This document shows positions 8,581 to 16,618 of a stretch of 44,727 nt of DNA, in pieces. Origin of the DNA: Candidatus Peribacteria bacterium. Its GTDB lineage: Bacteria; Patescibacteria; JAEDAM01; Absconditabacterales; Absconditicoccaceae. Below the pieces are notes generated by a model that made no database searches, was not told where the DNA came from, and saw only the letters and a program-made list of their open reading frames with translations. The translations under genes and the position numbers were made by a program. The stretch is taken from NCBI GenBank assembly GCA_031280545.1, contig JAITGP010000026.1:1-44727 (forward strand), read 5' to 3'. Positions within the stretch are counted from its first letter, which is position 1. Every line of letters begins with the position of its first letter.

Positions 8581-9441
8581 ATGCACATCGTAGGAGCAGT
8601 TTTGCTCTGTATAGCATTAGGATATTTCCGAATTTGGCTCGTCCAACACGTTTTTTTCAAAGAAAGAAAAAAATTCTCTCTCTCCCTCTTGGGGACAAGT
8701 GTTTTTCTCGTTGCATCGCTGTATTGTTTTGAAGTGATCATGCAGTACGTTTTCCCAAATCTTGAAGTCTCCCTTCCTCGGTTTGGTTATTTCCTCTTGT
8801 ATTGTGGTCTGATTTTTCTTTTTTTGCTTTTCCTCAATAAAAATTATCAGAGCAAACAACTTTGGTTTCTCTTCTTCACTCGGCTCCTCATGTTCGCAAT
8901 CGTGGGATTCCTTGGCTTCAAGGTGGGTGTAGGAAGCGTGGTAATCTATTATCTTATCAGTGCTTATGCTGAAGAATTTCTAAAAATTTGAGCGAGCGAA
9001 AACGCTACCAATAAAACTAAATTTTTCTCCTCGGATGTGCTCTCTTTCTCAATCTTGGTAGCACTGGGATTCAGCATTGTGGAAAATCTTTTCTATGTCG
9101 GACAGCAAGCCTTGGGTGCAGAATTGGGGGGGGTGGTATCATTAGCTTTTGGGCGTGGAATTTTTTCTTCCCTTATTCATCTGATTGCTACAGGGACCAT
9201 CGCATTACTACTCTTCAAACTCTATCAAAGCGTGAAATTTCAAGCTCTCGCTCCGATCAAAAAAGTGGGTCGCGTGATGTTGTGTATGTTGGCTGGGGTG
9301 GTTTTGCATTTGAGCTACAATCTAGCGATAGGAGCTTCTCAATTTTGGGTGTATATCCTAGTTGTCATTGGAGGATATTTTTTACTGAGTTATATTCTTT
9401 TTCTTTCTGATAGTTTGTATAGGGAAGAAGAGAAAGCGTAG
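8581..9441 (+). CDS. PrsW-like intramembrane glutamic protease
   Basis: This 286-residue polytopic membrane protein has about eight hydrophobic segments. It carries the PrsW signatures in order: AEEFLK at about residues 130-135; G-F-S-I-V-E-N-L-F-Y at 163-172 with the Glu-Asn pair 168/169; a membrane His at about 200 after an Arg; and HLSYN at about 243-247. PrsW and related CAAX-like proteases use such Glu and His residues to cut membrane-embedded substrates, classically an anti-sigma factor. The frame is joined across one TGA (8989) read as Gly immediately after AEEFLKI. No anti-sigma or sigma gene is adjacent, so the substrate is unknown. Confidence 0.8.
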
Positions 9442-9520
9442 TTTCCCTACCTGAATTGTTTCATAGTTACCAAGAATAACGAGGAACTGAACTTTGCTTG
9501 TAGAAAAAGCTCCCCAAAAC

Positions 9521-9548
9521 TTGCAAAAGAGAAAAAAATGAGTATAAT
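9521..9548 (+). promoter_or_regulatory. promoter of the TTGCAA-N16-TATAAT class
   Basis: TTGCAA at 9521-9526, exactly 16 bp, and a perfect TATAAT at 9543-9548. The transcription start would be near 9555, giving a leader of about 48 bases before ATG 9603. Confidence 0.7.
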
Positions 9549-9602
9549 TTTGAGGATATATTTGTTGAATTTCTCAAATTTATTTAAATATTCTTTATTC
9601 CC

Positions 9603-9890
9603 ATGAAAGAAACTGAATTGAATCGAAAAGAACAAACACAACCTCTTTTTGCTAAGTTCCCAGAAGCGAGTTTTTATGAATATGAAGCTGCTATAAGAGC
9701 ATTTTTAGAAAAGGAAAATCCCGAGGCTGATGAGAAAGACATTTCCTACTTAGTAGAAGAAGATATTTTGGAGATGAAGGAGCGATTAGAAGACCCCGCT
9801 GTTACAAAAAAGGCATGGGAAACTGTTATCGCTATCACAAAAAAGGGACGAAAACTCACCAATGTTGATCCAGAAGAAGGAGCCCCATAA
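9603..9890 (+). CDS. small acidic hypothetical protein
   Basis: This 95-residue acidic, helical protein has no TM segment or signal and no recognised family. The middle ('ASFYEYEAAIRAFLEKENPEA') is helix-prone. It starts behind a well-formed promoter at 9521-9548. It ends in TAA directly abutting an ATG at 9891 that opens a 28-codon frame. Likely the first gene of a small operon running to the NUDIX gene. Confidence 0.65.
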   Translation: MKETELNRKEQTQPLFAKFPEASFYEYEAAIRAFLEKENPEADEKDISYLVEEDILEMKERLEDPAVTKKAWETVIAITKKGRKLTNVDPEEGAP

Positions 9891-9977
9891 ATGCTTGAAT
9901 TTACCAATGTAGAGTGAGAGATCAAAAAAATTTCCCTTAACTTGCAGAAAGATTTATTAGAAACGCTAGATAAGTAA
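9891..9977 (+). CDS. 28-residue small ORF, tentative
   Basis: The ATG directly follows the TAA of the preceding gene (TAAATG junction), and the frame runs 28 codons to TAA at 9975-9977. One in-frame TGA (9915) would be Gly. The product is amphipathic and helix-prone. The position suggests translation by re-initiation, but with so few codons it may be chance. Confidence 0.35.
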
Positions 9978-10010
9978 TAGTTTCGTGCATCTTTATAAAA
10001 CCCCCTCTAC

Positions 10011-10511
10011 ATGATAGAAGAGATATTAAAAGCCTGAGAAAAAGCAAGGTTTGAGGCCTCAACCGTTTGTTATTTATGCAAAGAGGGAAAAGTCTTGTTT
10101 TTGAAATTTGCAAAGAAGTGGGGGGAAGTGTTTTGTGCTCCTGGGGGAAAAGTTGAAAACTTCGAAACTCCTACAGCATGTATCATGAGAGAATTTAAGG
10201 AAGAGGCGGGATTAACACTTTTGAACCCAACCCTAAAAGGGATCTCTTATTGGAATTGGATGGATAAAGAGCTGGGGATAATCTATTTTTACGGTGCAAC
10301 TGAATACAAAGGGAATCTCCTAGCTACCTCAGAGGAGGGGAGCTTAGATTGGATTCCTGTGGAAAACATCGCAAAGCTTCCTCAATTTGATATGAATATA
10401 AAATTGATCCCTTATCTCTTAGAGGATAGAAATACAAAAGGGATCTTCGAGGGATATTTTAACTTGAATGAAGACAGTAGCATAAAAACCTACACGGTAA
10501 GAAGGATATAA
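10011..10511 (+). CDS. NUDIX hydrolase
   Basis: This 166-residue protein contains a perfect NUDIX box at about residues 46-68: G-x5-E-x7-R-E-F-K-E-E-A-G-L. The acidic REFKEE cluster binds the catalytic Mg2+. The family hydrolyses nucleoside diphosphates linked to another group; MutT-like cleaning of oxidised nucleotides is possible but the substrate cannot be read from sequence. The ATG at 10011 gives an N-terminal strand and requires TGA 10035 to be Gly; the next in-frame Met would cut into the first strand. It is separated from the convergent ribosomal operon by a symmetric terminator. Confidence 0.9.
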
Positions 10512-10530
10512 CTCGGTATTGAAGCTCCAA

Positions 10531-10556
10531 AAAAAGATAGCCTAAGCTATCTTTTT
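10531..10556. terminator. bidirectional terminator between NUDIX gene and rpsE
   Basis: AAAAAGATAGC (10531-10541) and GCTATCTTTTT (10546-10556) form a perfect 11-bp stem with a CTAA loop. Both strands end in a T run, so it can stop transcription from both convergent units. Confidence 0.85.
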
Positions 10557-10580
10557 ACTAGAGATCCGTACCTTAATGAT

Positions 10581-11456
10581 CTATTTGTCTTCTTTCTTTG
10601 TTGTGGGTTTTTTAGCAGGAGCTTTTTTTTCAGTAGGTTTCTTAGCAGGAGCTTTCTCAACCTTTTCAGCTTGTTCTTTCTTTTCAATTGGTTCTTTAAC
10701 TTCTTTCTTTGCTTCTACTTTTTTTTCAGTTTTTTCTGCAACCTTTTCAGTTTTTACTTCCTTGCTAGCTTCAGCTTTTTCTTCTCCTTTTACTTCACGA
10801 AGTCCTGTAAAGTAATCAGCGTGTTTATAAGAAGCGAGGGCTTGAATCGTAGCCAAAGCATTATTTAATTTATTATTAGCACCAATCATTTTTGAAAGGA
10901 TGTTTGCATATCCAGCGAGTTCCAATACTGCTCTGATAGATGAACCTGCTTTAAGTCCAGTACCCTCAGAAGCTGGCAATAATCTTACTCTACAAGCTTT
11001 ATATTTATACGTCAAAGCGTAAGGTACGGTATCACCTTTGGTGATAGGTACTTCAAAGAGAGCTTTATATGCTTCATTAGTAGCTTTTGCTACTGCTCCA
11101 GCCACGTCGTTTCCTTTAGAAATACCGAGTCCGATTTTTCCTTTCTTGTTTCCTACGAGAATAGTAGCTCTGAAAGACATTCTTCTTCCTCCTGTAGTCA
11201 CTCTCGTCACTCTTCTTACTTCCAAAAGGAGTTCATCAAATTCTTTCTTTGGCTTTTCTCTATTTCTGTCGCCTCTTCTATCACCTCTGTCTCCGCGTCC
11301 ACCTCTGTTGTTGTCATTTTTTCCTCATTTGGAAAATCTTCTTTCTCCATTTTCGGAAGGTGTAGAAGTTTCGCTAGTTTCAGAAGTAGCTGGTTGAACA
11401 ACTTCTGCTACGACAGTAGTTTCGTTAGTTTCTTCTGTAATGTTTTCTGGTGTCAT
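10581..11456 (-). CDS. rpsE: 30S ribosomal protein S5 with long N- and C-terminal tails
   Basis: S5 helps form the mRNA entry channel and decoding fidelity. The conserved core includes 'RVTRVTTGGRRMSFRA', the GNKKGKIGLGISKGNDV loop and the C-terminal 'ACRVRLLPASEGTGLKAG' half. The start is placed at ATG 11454-11456 because the core begins before the first in-frame ATG downstream, and the frame is continuous across TGA 11325-11327 (Gly). This gives 291 residues, against about 165 usually. An acidic then Arg/Gly/Asp-rich tail of about 65 residues precedes the core and a Lys/Glu/Ala/Pro tail of about 70 follows it. Both tails look disordered. It is the last gene of the ribosomal operon here; no rplO or secY follows. 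Confidence 0.93.
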
Positions 11457-11502
11457 ACCAATAATAAATTAAATAATAAATCTGAATGTTATTTTGAATC
11501 TC

Positions 11503-11583
11503 TTAAAAGCCAATTAATTCTACTATTTCTAATTGTGATTGCCTAATAGTTTCATATTTTTCGAGAATGCTTTCAATAGACAT
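11503..11583 (-). CDS. 26-residue small ORF between rplR and rpsE, tentative
   Basis: An ATG at 11581-11583 on the minus strand starts a 26-codon frame ending in TAA at 11503-11505. It sits in the 150-base gap between rplR and rpsE, where a ribosomal operon would normally have only a few bases. The peptide is mixed-charge and helix-prone. No Shine-Dalgarno is visible. It does not resemble L30, which CPR bacteria generally lack. It could equally be untranslated. Confidence 0.25.
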   Translation of the reverse strand: MSIESILEKYETIRQSQLEIVELIGF

Positions 11584-11608
11584 CTTACTAGCGAACAAGG
11601 ATAAAATC

Positions 11609-11968
11609 TTATAATACAATTCCTCCTTTTCTCAATCCTTCAGCGAAAGCTTTTACTCTTCCATGATAGAGATATCCGTTTCTATCAAAGGTCAGCTTTT
11701 CAATCTTTTTTCCTTTTAATACTTCAGCGAAAGCTATTCCTGCATTTTCTGCTCTTTCAGTTTTAGTAGCTCCTTTAGCTCCTTTATCACTTGTAGAAGC
11801 AAGGGTTTTTCCATCAGCAGAAACAAGGTCTACTTTCACGTAGAGATTAGATTTTGTAATGATAGCTCTGTAGTCAGGGAAAGCAAGTTTGATTTGAGTA
11901 TTCACTCTCTGCTTTCTTCTGAGGTACTTTCTTTGCTTTTCCAGCAATTTATTTTTAAGATAGGTCAT
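11609..11968 (-). CDS. rplR: 50S ribosomal protein L18
   Basis: L18 binds 5S rRNA in the central protuberance. The 119-residue protein shows the family features: a basic N-terminus ('QRKYLRRKQRVN'), the 'IYVKVDLVSADGKTLASTS'-type strand pair and the C-terminal 'YHGRVKAFAEGLRKGG'. The ATG at 11966-11968 is preferred over one five codons upstream because it matches the usual N-terminal length. Gene order rplF-rplR-rpsE is the standard spc order. Confidence 0.95.
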   Translation of the reverse strand: MTYLKNKLLEKQRKYLRRKQRVNTQIKLAFPDYRAIITKSNLYVKVDLVSADGKTLASTSDKGAKGATKTERAENAGIAFAEVLKGKKIEKLTFDRNGYLYHGRVKAFAEGLRKGGIVL

Positions 11969-12004
11969 TGGTAATATAAACAAAGATAAATCTGAACGTT
12001 AGTT

Positions 12005-12550
12005 TTATTTCTTAGCACTCTTTCCAGCCTTAAGCTTGATGAACTCATCAGAATATCTGATTCCTTTTCCTTTGTAAGGTTCAGGTTTTTTGAGTTGTCT
12101 CATTTTAGCAGCCACTTCTCCAACCAAAGCTTTATCATATCCGTTGATCGTGATCACGGTATTACCTTTGATATCTTGTTCAGTTTTCACTTCAATCCCC
12201 TCAGGAATTGGGAAGTTTACTTTATGAGCATATCCGAGTGAAAAGATTACGTCTTTTCCAGATGCTTGAGCACCATATCCTACTCCGATAATGAGCAATT
12301 TTTTCTCATATCCTTGAGATACTCCAATAATCATATTATTGATAAGTGTCCTAGAAAGCCCTCGTAAATTCTTGAAAGAATCATTTTCGATGCTCACCGT
12401 GATTTCGTTTTCTTCTTTTTTAAGAAGTACTCCTGCAGGCACAGTTCGTTCTAGGTTTCCCTTTGCACCTTTCACAGCTACATGAGAGCCAGTCAAGGTC
12501 ACCTCTACTCCAGCAGGAATAGTGATAATTTTTCTTCAGATTTTAGACAT
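12005..12550 (-). CDS. rplF: 50S ribosomal protein L6
   Basis: L6 sits near the sarcin-ricin loop and the GTPase centre. The full 181-residue protein starts MSKIGRKII with PAGVEV following. The Gly of the conserved 'SKIG' start is encoded by TGA (12536-12538), so standard translation would lose the N-terminus. Further family motifs are VAVKGAKGNLERTV, the GVSQGYEKKL segment with GVGYGA, and the C-terminal KKPEPYKGKGIRY. Ends in TAA at 12005-12007. Confidence 0.96.
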
Positions 12551-12596
12551 TAGTGTAATAATACCAAATATAAAAGCTTACATTAGCTACTAATAA

Positions 12597-13001
12597 TTAG
12601 TAGATTTCAGCGATGAGTTCTCCTCAAAGTTTCTTTTCTTTAGCTACATGTACAGGTAATAATCCCTGATTAGTAGAAATAATTCCAATTCCTTTTCCTC
12701 CTGCTACATTTTTGAGGTCTTTATATCCTACATACCAAGGACGAGAAGGTTTTGAATAGAATTTCACTTCAGGAATATCATTGATAGAGTCTTTTACGAC
12801 TTTCAAAGAAATAGTAATCGTTTTTTTTGCTCCATCTTCAATAGTTTGATAACTATTGATAAAATGATACTCTTTGAGCAAATCAAGAACTTTTACCTTA
12901 AATTTTGAGTAAACTACTCCATCGACAGTAGTTTTTCTAGCCATATATGCATTTTTAATCCTGATAAGAAGATCGTGGATTGGCGCATTTACATAACTCA
13001 T
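12597..13001 (-). CDS. rpsH: 30S ribosomal protein S8
   Basis: S8 binds 16S rRNA helix 21. The frame encodes 134 residues when TGA at 12624-12626 is Gly. That codon supplies the first Gly of the C-terminal 'KKLGGELIAEIY', the usual GGE-type S8 end; stopping at TGA would remove it. N-terminal 'DLLIRIKNAYMARK' and the 'SKPSRPWYVGYKDL' and 'GKGIGIISTNQGLL' motifs are clear. Stop TAA at 12597-12599. Confidence 0.96.
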
Positions 13002-13066
13002 TGTTTACAATAGTTTAAAGATAAATTTGTCCTCTGATAGGAGGACAGCGAACGGAGAGATTTGGA

Positions 13067-13282
13067 TTACCAACTTGCTTTTCTCAGTCCCATAATCAGA
13101 CCTTCTCTAGCGTATCTACGAAGACACACACGACAAATGCCGAAATCGCGAACGTACGCTTTTGATCTTCCGCAAAGTCTACATCTATTATAGAATTTGG
13201 TTGGTTGTTTTAGAGAACCTCCTTCTGAAAATTTCTTTTCATACATTTTCCCTTGCTTTGATTTTAATGCTGCTCTAGCCAT
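13067..13282 (-). CDS. rpsN: 30S ribosomal protein S14, zinc-binding type
   Basis: This 71-residue protein has the type Z S14 zinc ribbon: CxxC at residues 34-37 ('[10 protein letters not shown]') and CxxC at 49-52 ('[10 protein letters not shown]'), then the '[13 protein letters not shown]' C-terminus. It is slightly longer than the usual 61 residues because of an N-terminal extension ahead of KFYNRC. Position between rplE and rpsH is standard. Confidence 0.96.
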   Translation of the reverse strand: MARAALKSKQGKMYEKKFSEGGSLKQPTKFYNRCRLCGRSKAYVRDFGICRVCLRRYAREGLIMGLRKASW

Positions 13283-13314
13283 AATGTAAGTAAGATAAAG
13301 ATAAATAAATCTGA

Positions 13315-13839
13315 TTATTTAAAGATGAATCCTAATTCTTCTAAGTATACCTGTGCTTTCTCAGGATTACCTGCAGTATTCACTACCGTGATTTGCAGTC
13401 CCATAGGAAGAGTCACCTCATCTACTCCAAATTCTGGAAAGATAGCATAGTTAATGATACCAAAGTTCAAATTCCCTTGTGGATCGAAACTTTTTTTGGA
13501 GATTCCTGTAAAATCTCTTACACGAGGAAGCACCAATTTTACAATTCTATCGAGGAAATCTACAGCTCTTCCTTTACGAAGAGTAACTTTGAGCATTACA
13601 GGTAATCCTTCACGAAGTTTGAAGTTTGAGATAGATTTTTTAGACTTACACAAATGAGGTTTCTGACCTGTGATAATTTTCAGATTTTTTTCAAATTCTT
13701 CAAAATCTTTGTGCCCTTTTCTGGTCACTAGTGATCCAATACCCATAGATACGATTACTTTATCTACCTTTGGTACTTCATTCACATTCGTGAGCTGAAG
13801 TTTGTCTTTCATTTTTTCAAAGAGTTCTGATTTTTTCAT
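13315..13839 (-). CDS. rplE: 50S ribosomal protein L5
   Basis: L5 contacts 5S rRNA and the P-site tRNA. The 174-residue protein carries '[19 protein letters not shown]', '[20 protein letters not shown]' split by the family pattern, '[21 protein letters not shown]' and the C-terminal '[19 protein letters not shown]'. Length is normal, start ATG 13837-13839, stop TAA 13315-13317, no TGA inside. Confidence 0.97.
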   Translation of the reverse strand: MKKSELFEKMKDKLQLTNVNEVPKVDKVIVSMGIGSLVTRKGHKDFEEFEKNLKIITGQKPHLCKSKKSISNFKLREGLPVMLKVTLRKGRAVDFLDRIVKLVLPRVRDFTGISKKSFDPQGNLNFGIINYAIFPEFGVDEVTLPMGLQITVVNTAGNPEKAQVYLEELGFIFK

Positions 13840-13864
13840 TGAGTAAACAAACAGTTAAGTAAAA

Positions 13865-14155
13865 CTAATCAATCGCTTTTCCAGTTTTTTTCGCGATTCT
13901 GACTTTTTTCCCTTTTGAGGTAATTTCAATCCCGATTTTAGTTGGAGCTTTTTGGTCTGCCAAATAATAAGCAACATTGGAAACATGAAGTGGTAAGGTT
14001 TTTTTAACAAATCCTTCACCTTTCTTGGCTTTTTTCACAACGTTAACGTCTTTTACATATACAAAATCGCCGTCCACGCTGGAAATGCTAGACACGCTTC
14101 CCTTGTGTTTCCCAGCGATAACCACAACTGGATCTCCTTTTTTAATTTTTTTCAT
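13865..14155 (-). CDS. rplX: 50S ribosomal protein L24
   Basis: L24 is an early assembly factor at the exit-tunnel rim. The 96-residue protein opens with the KOW motif 'KKGDPVVVIAGKHKGSVSSI', followed by 'VYVKDVNVVKKAKKG' and 'PLHVSNVAYY'. It is the first gene of this operon fragment; rplN, which usually precedes it, is absent. A candidate promoter at 14349-14376 and a leader of about 180 bases lie upstream. Confidence 0.95.
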   Translation of the reverse strand: MKKIKKGDPVVVIAGKHKGSVSSISSVDGDFVYVKDVNVVKKAKKGEGFVKKTLPLHVSNVAYYLADQKAPTKIGIEITSKGKKVRIAKKTGKAID

Positions 14156-14337
14156 CTGGATGATTGGGTAATATAAATAAGGTGTATAAATCGGAATTAT
14201 CAGAGCAAAAAAAAGTCTGATCTCTTCGCCCCTGATAGCCTACTATGTGTAAGCTAAGAGAGTATCGCACGAAACCCCACCTCACTCCTAGCACAATCAT
14301 GATGTGAAAGTGTTGTAGGAGTTGGTTTTTGATTTAT
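14156..14337 (-). promoter_or_regulatory. 5' leader of the ribosomal operon with alternative hairpins
   Basis: Between the predicted transcription start and ATG 14155 lies a leader of about 180 bases without a convincing gene. It contains ATCAGA / TCTGAT arms (14201-14206 and 14215-14220, plus-strand reading) around an A-run, and a second TATCAG-type arm (near 14233-14238) that could compete for the same partner. The T-run on the minus strand lies between the arms. This could be a switch for ribosomal-protein autoregulation; that is inference. Confidence 0.35.
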
Positions 14338-14348
14338 TATATGGTTGA

Positions 14349-14376
14349 TGTATAACGATCTGCTACACAATTGCAA
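14349..14376 (-). promoter_or_regulatory. promoter of the TTGCAA-N16-TATA class for the ribosomal operon
   Basis: On the minus strand TTGCAA (14371-14376), a 16-bp spacer and TATACA (14349-14354). The -35 box starts ten bases after the stop of the upstream minus-strand gene, so the operon has its own promoter. Confidence 0.6.
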
Positions 14377-14385
14377 GAGAAAATT

Positions 14386-15264
14386 TTATGTACAAATGAC
14401 ATACCTTCCATCCGCACTTAGTTGGCAATCTGGATCATGAGATTCCCCATTTAGCCACGCATCTACGACATCTCTTCTTTCTTGTAAAGTCTCTCTCGTG
14501 TCCTCAGGTGATTTTCTAAATCGTTCTAAATCCTCAGTATCTACACTTTCTGGACGACTGGCAGAGGGAGGGAGATAGCCTCTTGACACGCACTTTTGCT
14601 CTCTACATTGTACCCCTGCTAATGCTACACATCCATAGACACACTGGGGATTTCCTTTTTTCTCCTCAGCCTCTCTTCGCTGGTTGATCAACTGCTGAGC
14701 AGGAGCGACAAATTGTTTGTTTACCGTTAAATGACACCCAAATGGGCATTCTCCATAAAAGGCTTCACAGTCGCTATCCATTTCGCAGTAATTCCATCTG
14801 TCTATTTGTTCATTGATAGACTCTTGGGTTCGTTCATTGATTTTTCAGGTGTAAGGTAGCATAAATCCTCCTAATTTTTCCACTTTTTTCAACTCATCGA
14901 TATCTACTACCTTATAATAATGATTACCTGCAGCACCTTCCAACCGTTGCACCCATCCATTAAAGTAGAGCACCGTTCCCTCACTCAGGTCCTTTTGGTC
15001 AATGAAGCTGGTATATAAGGACGCGGGGACGAAAAGATGATCTGAGCTATCTACATTATTTCTCGTCATCACCAAGTCATCTGCTTGTGGGGTAGGGGGG
15101 TAATTCTCAGCAGGTCCAACTCCATCAGAGCTAAACTCCCCCGAAAAAGCGATTGCATCTTCTGGCAAGGGTTCTGCCTCGGGTTGAGTCTGTTGATAAA
15201 AAAGTATTCAACCTACTGCAAGGAGAAGCAAGAGCAAAAGTATCCAAAGGATATTTTTTTTCAT
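14386..15264 (-). CDS. membrane-anchored extracellular protein with a cysteine-rich domain
   Basis: This 292-residue protein is read across TGA 15208-15210 and 14845-14847 (Gly). It begins with MKK and a leucine-rich signal anchor (about residues 5-22), then a Pro/Glu/Asp-rich stretch. A beta-rich domain of about 100 residues ('GTVLYFNGWVQRLEG') follows. The distinctive part is a cysteine module at about residues 160-220: 'CEMDSDCEAFYGECPFGCH', then 'CVYGCVALAGVQCREQKC'. The even number and pairing of Cys suggests disulfides outside the cell. The CxxDxDC..CPFGCHLTVNK pattern looks like a conserved domain, but I cannot name the family. Start ATG 15262-15264. Confidence 0.7.
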
Positions 15265-15411
15265 ATTAAGGAAAGAAAAAAATAAATCTAATTTTTAGGA
15301 TAGTCTTTTTTTTACGAATTGCAAAGGTTTTTTAGTTCCTATTTTTTGACGTACATAAAAACAGTGAGCAGATGTATTATTTAAATAATAATAAAAAATA
15401 TAAAATTGGTA

Positions 15412-15440
15412 TTGACATTTGATATATATATGAGTATAAT
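15412..15440 (+). promoter_or_regulatory. perfect-consensus sigma70 promoter for the SPFH operon
   Basis: TTGACA at 15412-15417, a 17-bp spacer and TATAAT at 15435-15440: an exact match to the bacterial housekeeping consensus, implying strong expression. The transcription start would be near 15447. Confidence 0.85.
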
Positions 15441-15475
15441 AAACAAGTAAAATAAAAGATAAAATAAAAAAAACG

Positions 15476-15571
15476 ATGTGGATCTTTAACAATTTAAACC
15501 GTCTGAATAAGCAAAAAGGAGACGTTAAAATCGAAGTAGCAAAAAAATTATCAGTAATTAAAAAATTTTAA
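15476..15571 (+). CDS. 31-residue small ORF ahead of the SPFH genes, tentative
   Basis: Between the consensus promoter and the SPFH gene at 15578 an ATG opens 31 codons ending in TAA at 15569-15571. The peptide is basic, starts MWIFNNL and ends Lys-rich. It fills the leader almost exactly, leaving six bases before the next ATG. That spacing suggests a leader peptide or a translationally coupled microprotein. Confidence 0.4.
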   Translation: MWIFNNLNRLNKQKGDVKIEVAKKLSVIKKF

Positions 15572-15577
15572 AAAAAG

Positions 15578-16618
15578 ATGGAAAAAAATTTGAAAAGTTT
15601 ATTAAATTTCCTCGGAGTCAAATTTGAGGAAGGTGAAGGTTGGGAGTTTGAAAGCTATCGCTTTTTACCTCTGAATTTGATTATTGTAGGGTTTGCACTT
15701 TATATTCTCGGTGGATTGGTCTTTGATTCTTGGTTTATGCTCGATAAAACTGAGCGTGCTGCCGTGGAAACTTTTGGGAAATTCTCCTATGAAACTGAAA
15801 AGGCAGGAGGAATTCATGGTAAAATTCCTTTTATCCAAACCGTACGTAAAGTGCCTACCGAGGTTAGACATCGTTGGGAACTTGGATTTCGTACAAAGGG
15901 CGAAAACGACTACGAGGTTGTAGAAGAAGAATCTACGATGCTCGCGAGAGGAGAACAAGTTGGCTCTTTTGAATGGATCTTTCAATATACGATTACGCGT
16001 CCATATTCTTGGCTCTATACTATAAAAAATCCCGAAAAGATTTTAGATAAAGTAAGTCAAGGTACAATGCGACTTGTAGTTGGGAAAACCTATCTGGACG
16101 ATGTTCTTACTTCTCAAAAGTATGAAGTACAAGAAAGTAACCGAGATTTATTCCAAAAGTATTGTAAGCTTATTGGGTTGGATGTGGAAATCAATGAAGT
16201 GCAGCTTCAAGACTGCGATTTACCTAATGAGAAGGTAAAAGCTGCCTACAATGAGATTGTAAACGCAGAAAATCGTCGCAATGGTCAAAAAGATAAGGCG
16301 AATGGATATGCTTTGAGTGTTATCTTGGAAGCAGAAGGAGACTCTTCTGCAATTATAAATGATGCAAAATCTTACGAAAGTAAGATGGTAAACGGTGCTA
16401 AGGGTGAATTGGAACGATTTGAAGGACTTTTAGAAGAATTTCGAAAAGATCCCGTGACCACGGAAAATAAATTATTGTATGAGGCTAAACAGGAGGTTCT
16501 CTCCAAATCTGCCAAAAAGACCGTGATAGAAAGTAAAAATACGTTAAATATTAAAAATTTTGATGCAAAATGAAAAAAATATTATTTGAAACAAAATGGA
16601 ACAGCCTCGTGGCGTTAG
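15578..16618 (+). CDS. SPFH/Band 7 protein, HflK-like
   Basis: HflK and HflC form a large membrane cage, classically around the FtsH protease. This 346-residue protein has one N-terminal TM segment (about residues 33-52) and a Band 7/SPFH domain (about 60-230) with the characteristic opening 'TERAAVETFGKF'. A charged helical C-terminal part follows. The frame meets TGA at 16571-16573 overlapping the ATG of the next gene. With TGA as Gly it runs 15 codons further to TAG at 16616-16618, overlapping the HflC-like gene by 49 bases. The extra tail is unlikely to be conserved. HflK identity is inferred from order and topology. Confidence 0.8.

Noticed and set aside
9447..9641. 64-codon minus-strand ORF
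   Set aside because: It overlaps the promoter and start of the gene at 9603, its composition reflects the AT-rich opposite strand, and it has no start signal.
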